33,251 nucleotides of DNA from Candidatus Omnitrophota bacterium (GCA_029560465.1 JAKQKX010000082.1:68947-102197); one strand, 5' to 3'. Positions 8,056-17,477 are shown, counted from the stretch's first letter. Notes: generated by a model from the letters alone, not told the origin. Made by a program: numbers and translations.

Positions 8056-8772
8056 TTAATCTCTCTTCCGCAGGATTGTCCAATAAAACCAAAAGCATAA
8101 AATATCCCGGATACTCCGAAACACTTTTCCGGGCCGCCCGCATTTCGGCCGCCCGCCAGGCCTTTTATGAAAAGTACGGACGACTTCCCGGTAGCGGCAT
8201 CCCTTATCCAGAAGCCTGATCATCAATTCCGGAGGAACGAAGGTTTCTTTCGACCGGATCCGAATATCTTGCAGAAGGACGCGTTTATAAACCTGAACAA
8301 ACTGGAAATCGGAAATTCGGACTTTAAACAGGATGCGTATGAGCCAATAATTGACAAGGGACGTGAATTTCCTGTAGCATGTGTTGGCGCTGCGGTCCGC
8401 CCTTACGACTACGATAAAATCAGTGTTGTGAAGGTCAACGGAGCGGATCACCCCCTCCAATTCCGATAGGGAAAAAGGCCGGTCGGCAAAGTTGCTGACG
8501 AGCAGTTCTTTTTCGGCGCGTTTCAATCCTTCCCAGAGGCTGGCCCCGCTCCCTTGATTGACAGGGTTGTTGAGGATTTTCAACCGCGTGTCGCCTTCCG
8601 AAACCCGCTTCAAGATCTCAGCGGTTCCATCCGTGCTCCCGTCGTTAACAACGATGATTTCGTAATCCCTGCAAATCAGGGAAAGGTCCTTGCCAAAGAT
8701 CGCGAGCGTTTCCGCGATGATTTCCGCTTCATTGTAAACGGGAACAACCAATGAAATACTTGTGTTGAGCAT
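8056..8772 (-). CDS. Family 2 glycosyltransferase (DPM1/WcaA-like)
   Basis: The 238-residue protein starts with 'ISLVVPVYNEAEIIAETL' and continues 'DYEIIVVNDGSTDGTAEIL', the nucleotide-sugar binding core of GT-A fold GT2 enzymes. It has no transmembrane tail and matches the short dolichol-/polyprenyl-phosphate sugar transferase type. The place where a DxD-type metal site is expected reads 'LVSNFADRPFSLSEL', so only one Asp remains and the metal site may be unusual. It ends 'FWFYWTILRKRD'. It sits 7 bases downstream of the LPG-TM gene and one base before the WbqC-like gene. A likely role is moving one sugar onto a lipid carrier or a lipid product. Confidence 0.88.
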   Translation of the reverse strand: MLNTSISLVVPVYNEAEIIAETLAIFGKDLSLICRDYEIIVVNDGSTDGTAEILKRVSEGDTRLKILNNPVNQGSGASLWEGLKRAEKELLVSNFADRPFSLSELEGVIRSVDLHNTDFIVVVRADRSANTCYRKFTSLVNYWLIRILFKVRISDFQFVQVYKRVLLQDIRIRSKETFVPPELMIRLLDKGCRYREVVRTFHKRPGGRPKCGRPGKVFRSIRDILCFWFYWTILRKRD

Positions 8773-8779
8773 GATGGAA

Positions 8780-9829
8780 TCAGGATATTAATGATTGTAC
8801 ATGTGTTGATCCTGGCCGCAGCCATTCCTTTATTTTAGCGGATGATAATTGCGTCCTGGAGAGAAACGGAGCCAGGAAAAAAAGCCCAAGCATGATCGGG
8901 AAGACTCGGTTCAAAATGAGGATCAACAAAGCAACCGAGACAAGGGTTTCTTTCGGGGCTAAGTTATAAAAAAAGAAAACCAGGGCCCCTTCCCGCACGC
9001 CGATCCCGGCGATATTCAACGGGGACTCGCTGATCATCATGGCCAGCGGCACAAATAATAAAAGGGACGCGGCAGGAATTCTCAGATGATAGGCGCGTGC
9101 CAGGGAATAAAAAATAATCACTTCGGCTAATTTATAAATTGTTGCCAGCATAAAAAACCCGAAGATTTTTCGTCGGGGAAGCCCTTTCCAAAGATTTATA
9201 TTTTTTTCAAAGATTTGAAACAAAGGGCTTCTTTTTTTGAAACAGGCGTAAAAAAGGACGCGTTTCCCTAAGGCTTGATTAAAATAAAACGCATACACAA
9301 CGCATCCGATAAACAGGATGACCGGGACAAGCTTGATCATTAAATGTTGATTGAGTGAAACCAGGTCAGAATATCCCGGCCGGTAAAATATGTATCCCAG
9401 GAGCAGCAAGAAGAGGACGCCGGTGAGGCTGAAGAAATTAACAACAATGTTCGACAAGATGCCTTCGCTGAGGGGCATACGGAGGCGGTTTTTTAAATAC
9501 AACGCCATCGCCAACCCGGTATCCTTAAAAGACGGGATCGCCTGCAAAGGCAAGCTCCCAGCCCTGATCAATAAACATTCCTGATAAGAAATAACATATC
9601 CCATGTATCGCCAGATTTTTTCCCGGATCAGGGCATAAAGCCCGATGTTCCAAATGGCCGAAATCATCAACGCGAGGATAAAAAATTTTTTATCGGCATC
9701 CCTGAGGTCGCCGATCAAAGTCTGGAGATGAATATTCCTGAAGATCAAATATATAACCGCGACAGTCGCTATCCCGGAGGTCAAAAGCATGATGAGTGTG
9801 CTCAAGATGTTGTGTCTTTTATTTTGCAT
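8780..9829 (-). CDS. LPG-synthase-TM-like membrane protein (flippase-type family)
   Basis: This 349-residue protein has about eight hydrophobic spans and the family signature 'SPLNIAGIGVREGALVFFF' near residue 265-290, as in the lysylphosphatidylglycerol synthase transmembrane (UPF0104) family. Related proteins flip or act on membrane lipids and often accompany a GT2 glycosyltransferase. The GT2 gene follows after only 7 bases here. The soluble aminoacyl-transfer domain of MprF is absent, so lipid translocation is more likely than lysyl transfer. It starts 14 bases downstream of the propeller protein gene. The substrate is unknown. Confidence 0.85.
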   Translation of the reverse strand: MQNKRHNILSTLIMLLTSGIATVAVIYLIFRNIHLQTLIGDLRDADKKFFILALMISAIWNIGLYALIREKIWRYMGYVISYQECLLIRAGSLPLQAIPSFKDTGLAMALYLKNRLRMPLSEGILSNIVVNFFSLTGVLFLLLLGYIFYRPGYSDLVSLNQHLMIKLVPVILFIGCVVYAFYFNQALGKRVLFYACFKKRSPLFQIFEKNINLWKGLPRRKIFGFFMLATIYKLAEVIIFYSLARAYHLRIPAASLLLFVPLAMMISESPLNIAGIGVREGALVFFFYNLAPKETLVSVALLILILNRVFPIMLGLFFLAPFLSRTQLSSAKIKEWLRPGSTHVQSLIS

Positions 9830-9843
9830 AAAGCGCCTGTGGA

Positions 9844-11520
9844 TTAGTAGTTCCCGACATAAATACCTTCGTTAAAGACCGTTACAAAAAACCGTCTATG
9901 AAGGGCGTCAACAATGATCCTCCGGATATAGGACCGCCCTTCTCCTGCCCGGAAATATCGAACCGTCTTTTTGGTTTTCAGGTCAATGACTTCGATGATG
10001 TTTGTAAAATGATTGGCGGCGAACAATAACCCCCGTTTCCTGTCGAGTGCTCCGTTCTCCGTCCCGTATGGAATGAGGAAGCGGTCGAGCAGATTCATGC
10101 TCCGGGCATCAATGGTAAAAATGTTCACGGGCCCGGTACTGACACCGCAATGCAGGCGTTCTCCGTCTTCGGAGACCATAACGATTCCAGGTGAGGTTAA
10201 GGGGAAGCGGTTCAGGATTGCCAATGTTTCGGCGTCGACTTTATAAATGAAAAATTTTGATGAGGGCTCATTCCAATTTGTAGCATATAACACGCCGAGT
10301 TTCTTGTTCGGCACCAGCATGGAGCCCTCTCCTTCCCGAATGCAGACGCTTAACATGGTTTCTGCGGGGGACGAATCCGCCGGGTTAAGTTTGTAAATAC
10401 ACAAGCCTTCTTCCGTGAGCCCGTAAATACGGTTATTCAGGTAAGTTATATAATTATCCCCGGCATTAAAAAGCGGGGATGAGAGGGCCTGTTTGATGGA
10501 ATGCGTCGTTAAATCCATGATCAGCAGCTGATGGAACCCTCGGTCTGTAAAATAGAGTTCTTGTGTTTCATTGTTGACGGCAAGCCAGTCCCCCATGGAG
10601 TCTTCGGTCCCGCTTGGCATCACGGCTTTATACAGGATGACCGGAGGGGCCATGTGTTCAACAGAAATACGCTCCACCTGCCCTTCCAAGTCATTGAGGA
10701 CGATCAGGGCGTCTCCGTTCTCATAATATTGTAGGTCGTAATAATATCCTTTTTGCAAAAGATGCATGTCAACAAGAGAAGAACTCTCCAAGGGCGTCAT
10801 GAGAAGCAGGGTGATAAACACAACCAGGGAATAATGCCCCTGTTGAATGATGTGCGCTTTTCGGGGAGGTATCGCCTTCCCCTGAAGCAAATATAAAAAT
10901 TTTAGGTAAAGGGGAAAACAAAGCCATTCGGTCACAAAAAGACCCGTGGCAGAGAAAGCCATAAAGACATTTTTCCTTGTCCGTGATGAGAAAAAAGACT
11001 CGCTGTTAAAAAAAATGAAATCCGCTGCGTAAACAATATTGATTAAGGCCGTTAAAAACAATGCCGTCACAGGTTGAAAAGATTTGATGACCAGGCAGAA
11101 CACGGCCGACCAAATCAAATGCAGTAGGAACACTGGGGAGGGCCCGGACACGTTATGAGAAGATTTGCGCCGGCGATTATCCGAGAAATGAATGCATAAG
11201 AAAACGACCGCTAAATAAAGAACATTTAAACCGATGGAGCGCGATAACAAGCGGACTTGGCCGTTTATCATTACGACACAATTATCGACTATATTATTAA
11301 TGGCCGCAGATTTCAAGAAAAGATACTTAGAAAATTCCCGGACAGAATCCGAAGAATCGACAAAATTTTTATAGTAAGGGTTCCGTATGACCTCAATCAA
11401 TAATAAAGGAAGCAAAATAAAGCGGTATTTCAGATAAGGAATTATCAGTTTGCCGTTTTTCATGGAAACGCGTTCTCCCAAAGCCGTTTTCAACCGCTGT
11501 CTAGCGGTGTCCCGGGACAT
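9844..11520 (-). CDS. Membrane protein with C-terminal beta-propeller-like domain
   Basis: Of the 558 residues, the first 250 contain several hydrophobic spans ('IGLNVLYLAVVFLCIHF', 'PVFLLHLIWSAVFCLVIKSF'). The last 300 form repeated beta-rich units with a YncE-like look: 'GDWLAVNNETQELYFTDRG', 'NKKLGVLYATNWNEPSS', 'GALDRKRGLLFAANHFTN'. This suggests a six- or seven-bladed propeller facing outward. The start at 11520 overlaps the upstream gene by 20 bases. A start at 11463 (residue 20, MKNGKLIIPYL) has GGGAG 11 bases ahead and removes the overlap, so it may be the real one. No catalytic residues are recognisable. It may bind or sense the product of the cluster. I do not recognise the full-length architecture. 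Confidence 0.7.
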   Translation of the reverse strand: MSRDTARQRLKTALGERVSMKNGKLIIPYLKYRFILLPLLLIEVIRNPYYKNFVDSSDSVREFSKYLFLKSAAINNIVDNCVVMINGQVRLLSRSIGLNVLYLAVVFLCIHFSDNRRRKSSHNVSGPSPVFLLHLIWSAVFCLVIKSFQPVTALFLTALINIVYAADFIFFNSESFFSSRTRKNVFMAFSATGLFVTEWLCFPLYLKFLYLLQGKAIPPRKAHIIQQGHYSLVVFITLLLMTPLESSSLVDMHLLQKGYYYDLQYYENGDALIVLNDLEGQVERISVEHMAPPVILYKAVMPSGTEDSMGDWLAVNNETQELYFTDRGFHQLLIMDLTTHSIKQALSSPLFNAGDNYITYLNNRIYGLTEEGLCIYKLNPADSSPAETMLSVCIREGEGSMLVPNKKLGVLYATNWNEPSSKFFIYKVDAETLAILNRFPLTSPGIVMVSEDGERLHCGVSTGPVNIFTIDARSMNLLDRFLIPYGTENGALDRKRGLLFAANHFTNIIEVIDLKTKKTVRYFRAGEGRSYIRRIIVDALHRRFFVTVFNEGIYVGNY

Positions 11521-13087
11521 CTTGATCCGAGGCGGGGCAGCCGGGGTGCCTCTGTGACATGAAGGACCGAAAACATTGCTTGCCCTGCAACCATGCCCGG
11601 CGGGCAGACTGCTTGAGTCTGCGCCGGATAAAATACCGGTAATAATACGTTTGCATTTTATGGATATATTTTAACTCATAATTGTTAGCCGGGAAATTCC
11701 AAAAAAAATACAAAATTCGTAAAGGGATAAAGCTGGGCATAAAAGTGTACGCCTTTTTTTGATAAAGCCAACGGACGGCCTTGGCGGGAAGGTGTCGAGA
11801 AAGAAGAAAGAAAAGATAGAGCTTCCTGCTGTCCGTGTTTTCCGTGTCTCCCCCAACCGCGAAATTCCGGCCTAAATTCCCTTGGGCTGTTTTTAAAACC
11901 TGTTCATGCGAAATCAGGCCATTTTTATACGCCTCCTGCGTGATGGTGACCGCCGGGTAATACTTCAACCAGTAAAAATTAACGCTTCCAAGTCTTTTCG
12001 CCCGGCACATCTGTAAGAATTCAAACAGAGAATCAAGGCTTTCCCCTGGGATCCCGCTGATAATGTCCAGGACATAACTGAATTTAAATTGACAGCAGAT
12101 GTCCAGCAGCTTCTCCAGGGTTTTGTTGTCCTCCATCCGGTGCAAGATTTTTCGCCTGATATTTTCATCCCAGGACTGGATGCCCAGGTTAATTTCCACA
12201 CAGCCGCTGTCCTTGAGGGCCTCAAGCACATCCGTGGAGACTTGAGAAGGATAAAGGTAACAGAGAAACGGCAACCCGACCTCCCGGCTGTATTTTTCCT
12301 TAAATTCATTCAACCAGTTGATTTCCGTTGGGAAACAATCATCCATAAACCGAACCAGGGAAATGCGGTAAGCGCTTTTGGCCGTAACCAGTTCTTGAAT
12401 GACATTATCAACACTGCGTTGGCGGCAGTACTTCCCTTTTCCCTGGTATAATTTTCTAAAATAAGAATGGATGCAATATGAGCACGCGTGCGGGCAACCG
12501 CGGTTTGTAAGCGTGTAATAGCAGAACCGGAAATGAGGGCTTACGGAATAATAAAGATCTTTGTCGGCAAACGGCAACGCGTCTAAATCCTCTATCAAAG
12601 GGCGGATGTCATTTTTTATGATTTTACCATCTGTTTTGAACCAGATATTTTTAATAGATACGTCGACCGTCCCACGGGCCATACTGTTGACCAAGTCAAG
12701 GAGAGCGTGTTCTCCTTCCCCCAGGCAGACCATATCGATGCCATTATTTTCGATAACGCTGTCCGGGCTGGATGTGGCGTGAATCCCTCCGAAAATAATG
12801 GGCACATCCATTTCACTTTTGATCCGGCGGGCCAGGTCGCAGGCCCACCGGAAAGAATCCGTGATGACTGAAAAGGCGACCAGGTCAGGCTTGAAGGGCT
12901 TTAAATCCGCCAACAGCTGAGGTTTGAAGTCAAAAAATTTTCCCAAAGGAGAAATTGTTGTGTCGGAATCGTTAAACAGCTCCGGATCCATGAATAATTT
13001 AACGTCATGGCCGGCCTTTTTTAGGACGGCAGAAAGATATTCAAACCCCATGCTTTCATAGGCATTGCTGATGAACGCGATTCGCAT
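11501..13087 (-). CDS. B12-binding radical SAM protein, paralogue A
   Basis: The 528-residue protein is the last and most divergent of seven tandem paralogues. The N-terminal cobalamin-type domain runs from 'MRIAFISNAYESMGFEYL' through 'VPIIFGGIHATSSPDSVI' to the 'CLGEGE' motif near residue 121. The radical SAM cluster is Cys198, Cys202 and Cys205 (GCPHACSYC). The barrel continues with 'LVRFMDDCFPTEINWL' and 'IQSWDENIRRKIL'. A strong AAGGAT ribosome site lies 4 bases ahead of the start. The C-terminal 120 residues are aromatic and basic ('YYYRYFIRRRLKQSARR') and longer than in its relatives. Usual activity in this class is methyl transfer or C-C bond making on unactivated carbon. The substrate is unknown. 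Confidence 0.88.
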   Translation of the reverse strand: MRIAFISNAYESMGFEYLSAVLKKAGHDVKLFMDPELFNDSDTTISPLGKFFDFKPQLLADLKPFKPDLVAFSVITDSFRWACDLARRIKSEMDVPIIFGGIHATSSPDSVIENNGIDMVCLGEGEHALLDLVNSMARGTVDVSIKNIWFKTDGKIIKNDIRPLIEDLDALPFADKDLYYSVSPHFRFCYYTLTNRGCPHACSYCIHSYFRKLYQGKGKYCRQRSVDNVIQELVTAKSAYRISLVRFMDDCFPTEINWLNEFKEKYSREVGLPFLCYLYPSQVSTDVLEALKDSGCVEINLGIQSWDENIRRKILHRMEDNKTLEKLLDICCQFKFSYVLDIISGIPGESLDSLFEFLQMCRAKRLGSVNFYWLKYYPAVTITQEAYKNGLISHEQVLKTAQGNLGRNFAVGGDTENTDSRKLYLFFLLSRHLPAKAVRWLYQKKAYTFMPSFIPLRILYFFWNFPANNYELKYIHKMQTYYYRYFIRRRLKQSARRAWLQGKQCFRSFMSQRHPGCPASDQDVPGHR

Positions 13088-13104
13088 GTTTATCCTTTCC
13101 GTTG

Positions 13105-14580
13105 TTAATGCGCGCCCTTCAAGAGGCGGCTGTAACGGGCAATCTCCCGCCTGATCAGCAATTTGTCATTATAGGCGGTCGAAAATAAACTTGTTAAAGC
13201 GGCAAAAATGCCCGGAGATTTCATCCTGTTGAAATAACGGTAAATTTTTTTCTTTATCATCCAGGATACGACACGGGGCGGCAAGAGCGGGATAAGAAAG
13301 AACAGGAATTGCAGGCCCATCCAATCTTTATTCATGGTATTCCCCCCCCTTGAAAATGGGCGGCTCGGCGCCCCCTCCATAATAAGTTCATAATCCTCTG
13401 CGCTTAAAATCCCTCGTTCTTGGGCGTATTCTGTGATCTTGGTCCCGGGATAATAGCGCAACCAGAAAAAATAGATCCGGTTGACCCTGCGTTGATTATA
13501 AAATTGGGCCAGATGGACAATATCGCTTTCTTTTTGCCCGGGCAGGCCAACAATATTATCCGCGACAAGCCGGATATTTTCTTTTTTCAACATATCGATC
13601 GCGTTGGCGATCGTTCGTACAGACATATTTCGGTTCAAAACCGTGCGGCTTAAATCTTCGTTGAGGCTTTGAACGCCGATTTCCACTTCACAGCACCCTG
13701 CGGTCTTAAGCAACCGGGCGGCCTCTGCAGACACATGGCTGGGATACATATAGCATATAAATGGCAACCCGACTTCCCTCGGGTACTTCTCACAAAATTC
13801 TTTCAGCCAGTCAAGGTTTAATCCCAGGCTGTCATCAAAAAAGCGCACATACCGTATCCTATATTGCTTTTTAGCGGCTTTCAGTTCATCCAGGACATTG
13901 TCGACCTGCCGTTGCCGGAAATAGGCCCCTTTGCCACGGCAGCCTTGCCTTAAAACAGAGTGGCAGCAGTAACTGCAGGAATACGCGCAGCCCCGGCTGG
14001 CCATGATGTAATAACATTGCGCCAGGTGCGGGCTTTGGGAATAAAAAAGATCTTTTGCCGGGAAGGGCAACGTGTTGAGGTCCCCGATTAAATTCCGCTG
14101 TTCGTTCTTAATGACGGCACCATTCTTTTTAAACCAGATATTTTTTATGGAATAATCAGGGGTCCCGGCGCTTAGGCTCTGAACAAGCTCCAGCATGGGG
14201 TGTTCCCCTTCTCCCACGCAAACCATATCCACGCAATTATTTTTTATGACGCGTTCGGGGACGGATGTCGGGTGGATCCCTCCAAAAATAATGGGAGCCG
14301 GGATCTCCTTTTTGATGAGGCCCGCCATTTGACAAGCCCACGGGTAAAAATCCGAAACCACGGAGAACCCGATAAGGTCAGGCGCGAAAGCTTTAAGCGC
14401 CGGGACGATCGTTTTTTTGTAATCAAACCGGGCATGAAGGCAGCGGATGCTGATATTTTCGTCATTAAAATATTGCGGGTCGACGAAAAGGCGCACCTCA
14501 TGCCCATGGGACCGCAAAAAGGATGCGATATACCCGACGCCGAGACGTTCACAGGAATCGTTGACAAACGCGATTTTCAT
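13105..14580 (-). CDS. B12-binding radical SAM protein, paralogue B
   Basis: The 491-residue protein begins 'MKIAFVNDSCERLGVGYI', nearly the same as paralogues F and G. The B12-type domain contains 'APIIFGGIHPTSVPERVI' and 'CVGEGEHPMLELV'. The rSAM cluster is Cys198, Cys202 and Cys205 (GCAYSCSYCC), with an extra Cys right after the motif as in E, F and G. 'RFFDDSLGLNLDWLKEF' and 'NIVGLPGQKESD' mark the barrel. The start overlaps the stop of paralogue C by 4 bases (ATGA), and there is no good ribosome site of its own, so translation depends on C. A run of eight G on the coding strand (plus 13342-13349) lies in its 3' third. The C-terminus is basic and amphipathic. Confidence 0.9.
   Translation of the reverse strand: MKIAFVNDSCERLGVGYIASFLRSHGHEVRLFVDPQYFNDENISIRCLHARFDYKKTIVPALKAFAPDLIGFSVVSDFYPWACQMAGLIKKEIPAPIIFGGIHPTSVPERVIKNNCVDMVCVGEGEHPMLELVQSLSAGTPDYSIKNIWFKKNGAVIKNEQRNLIGDLNTLPFPAKDLFYSQSPHLAQCYYIMASRGCAYSCSYCCHSVLRQGCRGKGAYFRQRQVDNVLDELKAAKKQYRIRYVRFFDDSLGLNLDWLKEFCEKYPREVGLPFICYMYPSHVSAEAARLLKTAGCCEVEIGVQSLNEDLSRTVLNRNMSVRTIANAIDMLKKENIRLVADNIVGLPGQKESDIVHLAQFYNQRRVNRIYFFWLRYYPGTKITEYAQERGILSAEDYELIMEGAPSRPFSRGGNTMNKDWMGLQFLFFLIPLLPPRVVSWMIKKKIYRYFNRMKSPGIFAALTSLFSTAYNDKLLIRREIARYSRLLKGAH
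13342..13349 (-). repeat. G8 homopolymer inside paralogue B
   Basis: Eight C on the plus strand (eight G in the coding strand) encode the Arg-Gly-Gly-Asn part of paralogue B. A one-base slip would truncate the protein. It is intact as read. Confidence 0.6.
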
Positions 14581-16100
14581 TTTTTCTTGAAATAAAATTT
14601 AATTTTTTTCTTTATAAAATAACCATACCGCCAAAATGTGATGTCCTTGAAATACCTGGATTCAAAATCATTCGCCAGCAGGGTTCGGAACATCGTCAAC
14701 AAAGCCGGATTGAGGAAAGGGGGAAAATACCGGTACCATTTTTTCTGGATAATGACCCGTGTCCAGCCGGCCGGGATAAGGTCCATAAGGACAAATAAAA
14801 TTTGGGCTTGTTTCGATTCCCGGTTTTGCCGGTTGGGGTTGTTTTCCTGGGACGCATTATAACGCAGGATCCCCAGCGTGTCCCCTCCCTCCAGGCAGTC
14901 TTCGTATTGCGAAGCCGTTATCCAGTGATGCTGGACAGCGATTTGACTCAATTTTGTCCCAGGATAAAAATGAAGCTTATAAAAATAGTTCCGGGTCGGT
15001 TTATAGCGCGTGTAGATATCCAGGGACTCTATGAATTTTTCCATGCTGTATTCAGGGAAGTCAAACAAATTATCGATCAAAAGTTCGATCCCGGAGTCTT
15101 GGATAAGTTTCAAAGCGTTTTCCATGATTTCATTGGAAACCCTGCGGGTCAACATGTCGTGTCTCAATTGAGAGTCCCAACTCTGAATCCCCAGGGAGAT
15201 GGACCGGCAGCCCGCCGCTTTAAGGCAGGCGATCGCTTCCTGGTTCACCGAGGCGGGGTGCATCACGCAAAAGAAATCCAACCCAATTTCCCGGGAATAC
15301 TCCCTGGAAAATTCCCGCAGCCACGCGATATCTGTCCCGAAGCAGTTATCAGGGAACATAATCCGTTTGATATTTTTGTGCGTTTTGAGGATTCCAGATA
15401 TCTCGTCAATAACGTTCCGAACGCTGCGATGCCTGATCCGCTTGCCTTTGCCTTGATAAAGATCGTGCAGATACGACATGGTGCAGTAACTGCAGCTGTG
15501 CGGGCACCCCCGGGATATCATGGTGACATAACTTTTCGTGTCATAGGAACTGCTGGAATAAAACAGGTCCTGATCCGGAAGTGGCAGGGCATCCAGATCA
15601 GGAATCAACGGACGGATGCCGTTTTTGATAATCTCCCCTTGTCCGGTTTTGAACCACAGGTTCGGGATCGTGTAATCAATTTGCCCGCGATCCATGCTGT
15701 TGACAAGTTCCAGCAGGGGGAACTCCCCTTCTCCGACGCAAATCATATCGACATATTCTTTCTGAATGACCCGTTCCGGGACGGCTGTCGGATGGACGCC
15801 CCCGAAGATGATGGGGATGTTGAGCCGCTTTTTGATTTTCGCCGCGAACGCGCAGGCCCATTGATAAATCGGGCTAGAAACCGAGAAACCGATTAACCCG
15901 GGGTTGAATTCGGCAATTTCTTTAATAATAGAATCCTGATAATCAAAAATTTTGTTGAGTTTGGGTAACGTGATGTATAAATCATTGAATAAGCGCGGGT
16001 CTGAAAATGTTTTGACGTCATGCCCATGCGCCTTGAGCATCGCCGTAAGGTATTGAATGCCGACATGCTGATCAGCTTCGTTGATAAAGGCGACTTTCAT
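14577..16100 (-). CDS. B12-binding radical SAM protein, paralogue C
   Basis: The 507-residue protein starts 'MKVAFINEADQHVGIQYL', sharing the 'GIQYL' form with paralogue E. The B12-type domain holds 'IPIIFGGVHPTAVPERVI' and 'CVGEGEFPLLELVNSM'. The rSAM motif is Cys199, Cys203 and Cys206 (GCPHSCSYC). 'RIMFPDNCFGTDIAWL', 'FFCVMHPASVNQEA' and 'LGIQSWDSQLRHDML' mark the barrel. The C-terminal segment 'ESRYFKDITFWRYGYFIK' is shared with paralogue D, suggesting C and D are sisters although a Tes-like gene stands between them. An AGGGAA ribosome site precedes the start, and the stop overlaps gene B by 4 bases. Confidence 0.9.
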   Translation of the reverse strand: MKVAFINEADQHVGIQYLTAMLKAHGHDVKTFSDPRLFNDLYITLPKLNKIFDYQDSIIKEIAEFNPGLIGFSVSSPIYQWACAFAAKIKKRLNIPIIFGGVHPTAVPERVIQKEYVDMICVGEGEFPLLELVNSMDRGQIDYTIPNLWFKTGQGEIIKNGIRPLIPDLDALPLPDQDLFYSSSSYDTKSYVTMISRGCPHSCSYCTMSYLHDLYQGKGKRIRHRSVRNVIDEISGILKTHKNIKRIMFPDNCFGTDIAWLREFSREYSREIGLDFFCVMHPASVNQEAIACLKAAGCRSISLGIQSWDSQLRHDMLTRRVSNEIMENALKLIQDSGIELLIDNLFDFPEYSMEKFIESLDIYTRYKPTRNYFYKLHFYPGTKLSQIAVQHHWITASQYEDCLEGGDTLGILRYNASQENNPNRQNRESKQAQILFVLMDLIPAGWTRVIIQKKWYRYFPPFLNPALLTMFRTLLANDFESRYFKDITFWRYGYFIKKKIKFYFKKK

Positions 16101-16133
16101 TACGTTTCCCTTGATTGACCCTGCTTGTTGCGG

Positions 16134-17477
16134 TCAGCGGCAGGCGTTGCCGCGATTTAAAAGCGTCACGTCAGAAACAGAATCCGACAACGCCAGATTT
16201 CCGTCCTGGCTGAAAACAAAACCCTGCCCGCAGTATTGTGAAATGCCGGCGTCGTATTTATATTTATCACAGACCGTTCCAAAACTAACCAATAAGATCT
16301 TCGCGGGGATTTTTACGTTCCGTTTTTTCCCGGGCAGCAGCATGTTGAACGGCATGACTTGAATTTTCTTGACCGGATCGTGCGTCAGGATGTTCATGAT
16401 AAATTGCAGCAGAAAATATCCCGAAGCCAGTGTTTTATTCCCTTGGATTATCCGGCTAAAACGGTCAAACTTTTTGTCAAACGCGGCCAGGTCAAAGAGC
16501 GCGTCGAAGGACTGATACCCCCCCCGGCCGTCCCTGATTAAAGCGAGCTGATGAAAATTATAGCAGCGCCGGATATTAAAGACAGACAATACAGAATAAT
16601 ATAATTTTTGAAATAAATAAAGACTGCGCCGGTTAATTTTCCCTTTCGTCTCCTGTTCCGCTAAGTCAATCAGGTCATCCGGCATCAGCAAATCCTCGGG
16701 GGAGAAGTTCTTCTCCGCATTTCCCAAGAAGGACACCGAAGCGAAGCTCACATCCCGGATAAACGTTTTTTTAATGGCGTAATCGATGATCGGGTTGATT
16801 TCCTTCTCATTCACGCCTTTGGCGATTGTGACATTGAGGCCTGTCGGGATATCCAGCTTTTCAAGATTATCCAGGGCTTTCAGTTTCAGAGAAAGCAGGT
16901 TGCGGTCTCTTAATTTCATGTACACGTTATCATCAAACCCATCGAATTGCAGGCTCACATAATCAAGGCCTGCTTTCTTTAATGTTTCCAGGTAATGATA
17001 ATTGTCAAGCTTGATGCCGTTGGTGTGAATATTGACGAGATTCCCGTATTTTTTAAGTAAAGCGATCCATTCCGGGAGGTCATCACGCAGGGTGGGTTCT
17101 GCGCCGTAAATGTAATACCGGAAACGCGGGTTTGCCCGGATCACTTCCTTGAAACGTTCCAAGTCAACATCCGCCATTTTATCCTGGTTTGGTTCCAGGA
17201 GGCAAATCGGGCAATCAAGGTTGCAGCGGTTACTCAAATATATATAAAAACGTTTTTGAGGCATACGGCTTGGCATGACTCTAAAATAATAGTCCGTGAG
17301 GTTTTTGTAATACCAGGGATGCCGTGACACCCGCAGTTTAAATGTCCCGTGGGCCTCACAATGCTTCACCAGAAAGATTTCGCCCCTGGATTCAACAACC
17401 GATGCCTTGACTTTCCGTTGACACTCCGGGCACAGGCTGAATGTGTCCCGGATGTGGTTTTCATTTTGAGTGTTCAT
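16134..17477 (-). CDS. Tes/MJ0619-like radical SAM protein T1
   Basis: The 447-residue protein has three parts. First is a small metal ribbon with Cys16, Cys19, Cys40 and a following His ('CPEC', 'CEAHGTF'). Next is the radical SAM core with Cys85, Cys89 and Cys92 (CNLDCPIC), 'YGAEPTLRDDLPEW', 'NIHTNGIKL', 'VSLQFDGFDDNVYMKLR' and 'VTIAKGVNEKEI'. Last is a tail with a hydrophobic stretch and conserved Cys403 and Cys416 (CDKYKYD, then CGQG). This order and the 'LQFDG' and 'GVNE' motifs match the family of archaeal MJ0619, known as tetraether synthase, which joins unactivated lipid methyl ends. Family membership is established by motifs; lipid coupling here is inference. It overlaps paralogue D by 17 bases. 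T1 and T2 form one subgroup. It contains a G8 tract (plus 16518-16525). Confidence 0.82.
   Translation of the reverse strand: MNTQNENHIRDTFSLCPECQRKVKASVVESRGEIFLVKHCEAHGTFKLRVSRHPWYYKNLTDYYFRVMPSRMPQKRFYIYLSNRCNLDCPICLLEPNQDKMADVDLERFKEVIRANPRFRYYIYGAEPTLRDDLPEWIALLKKYGNLVNIHTNGIKLDNYHYLETLKKAGLDYVSLQFDGFDDNVYMKLRDRNLLSLKLKALDNLEKLDIPTGLNVTIAKGVNEKEINPIIDYAIKKTFIRDVSFASVSFLGNAEKNFSPEDLLMPDDLIDLAEQETKGKINRRSLYLFQKLYYSVLSVFNIRRCYNFHQLALIRDGRGGYQSFDALFDLAAFDKKFDRFSRIIQGNKTLASGYFLLQFIMNILTHDPVKKIQVMPFNMLLPGKKRNVKIPAKILLVSFGTVCDKYKYDAGISQYCGQGFVFSQDGNLALSDSVSDVTLLNRGNACR
16518..16525 (-). repeat. G8 homopolymer inside T1
   Basis: Eight C on the plus strand encode the Gly-Arg-Gly-Gly-Tyr part of T1, between its middle Cys and its hydrophobic tail. 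Slippage would remove the tail with its conserved Cys pair. The frame is intact as read. Confidence 0.6.

Noticed and set aside
14802-15896. Long plus-strand open frame of 364 codons
   Set aside because: It lies antisense inside paralogue C, which has clear rSAM motifs, and its own translation resembles no protein family. It arises from the codon bias of the true gene.
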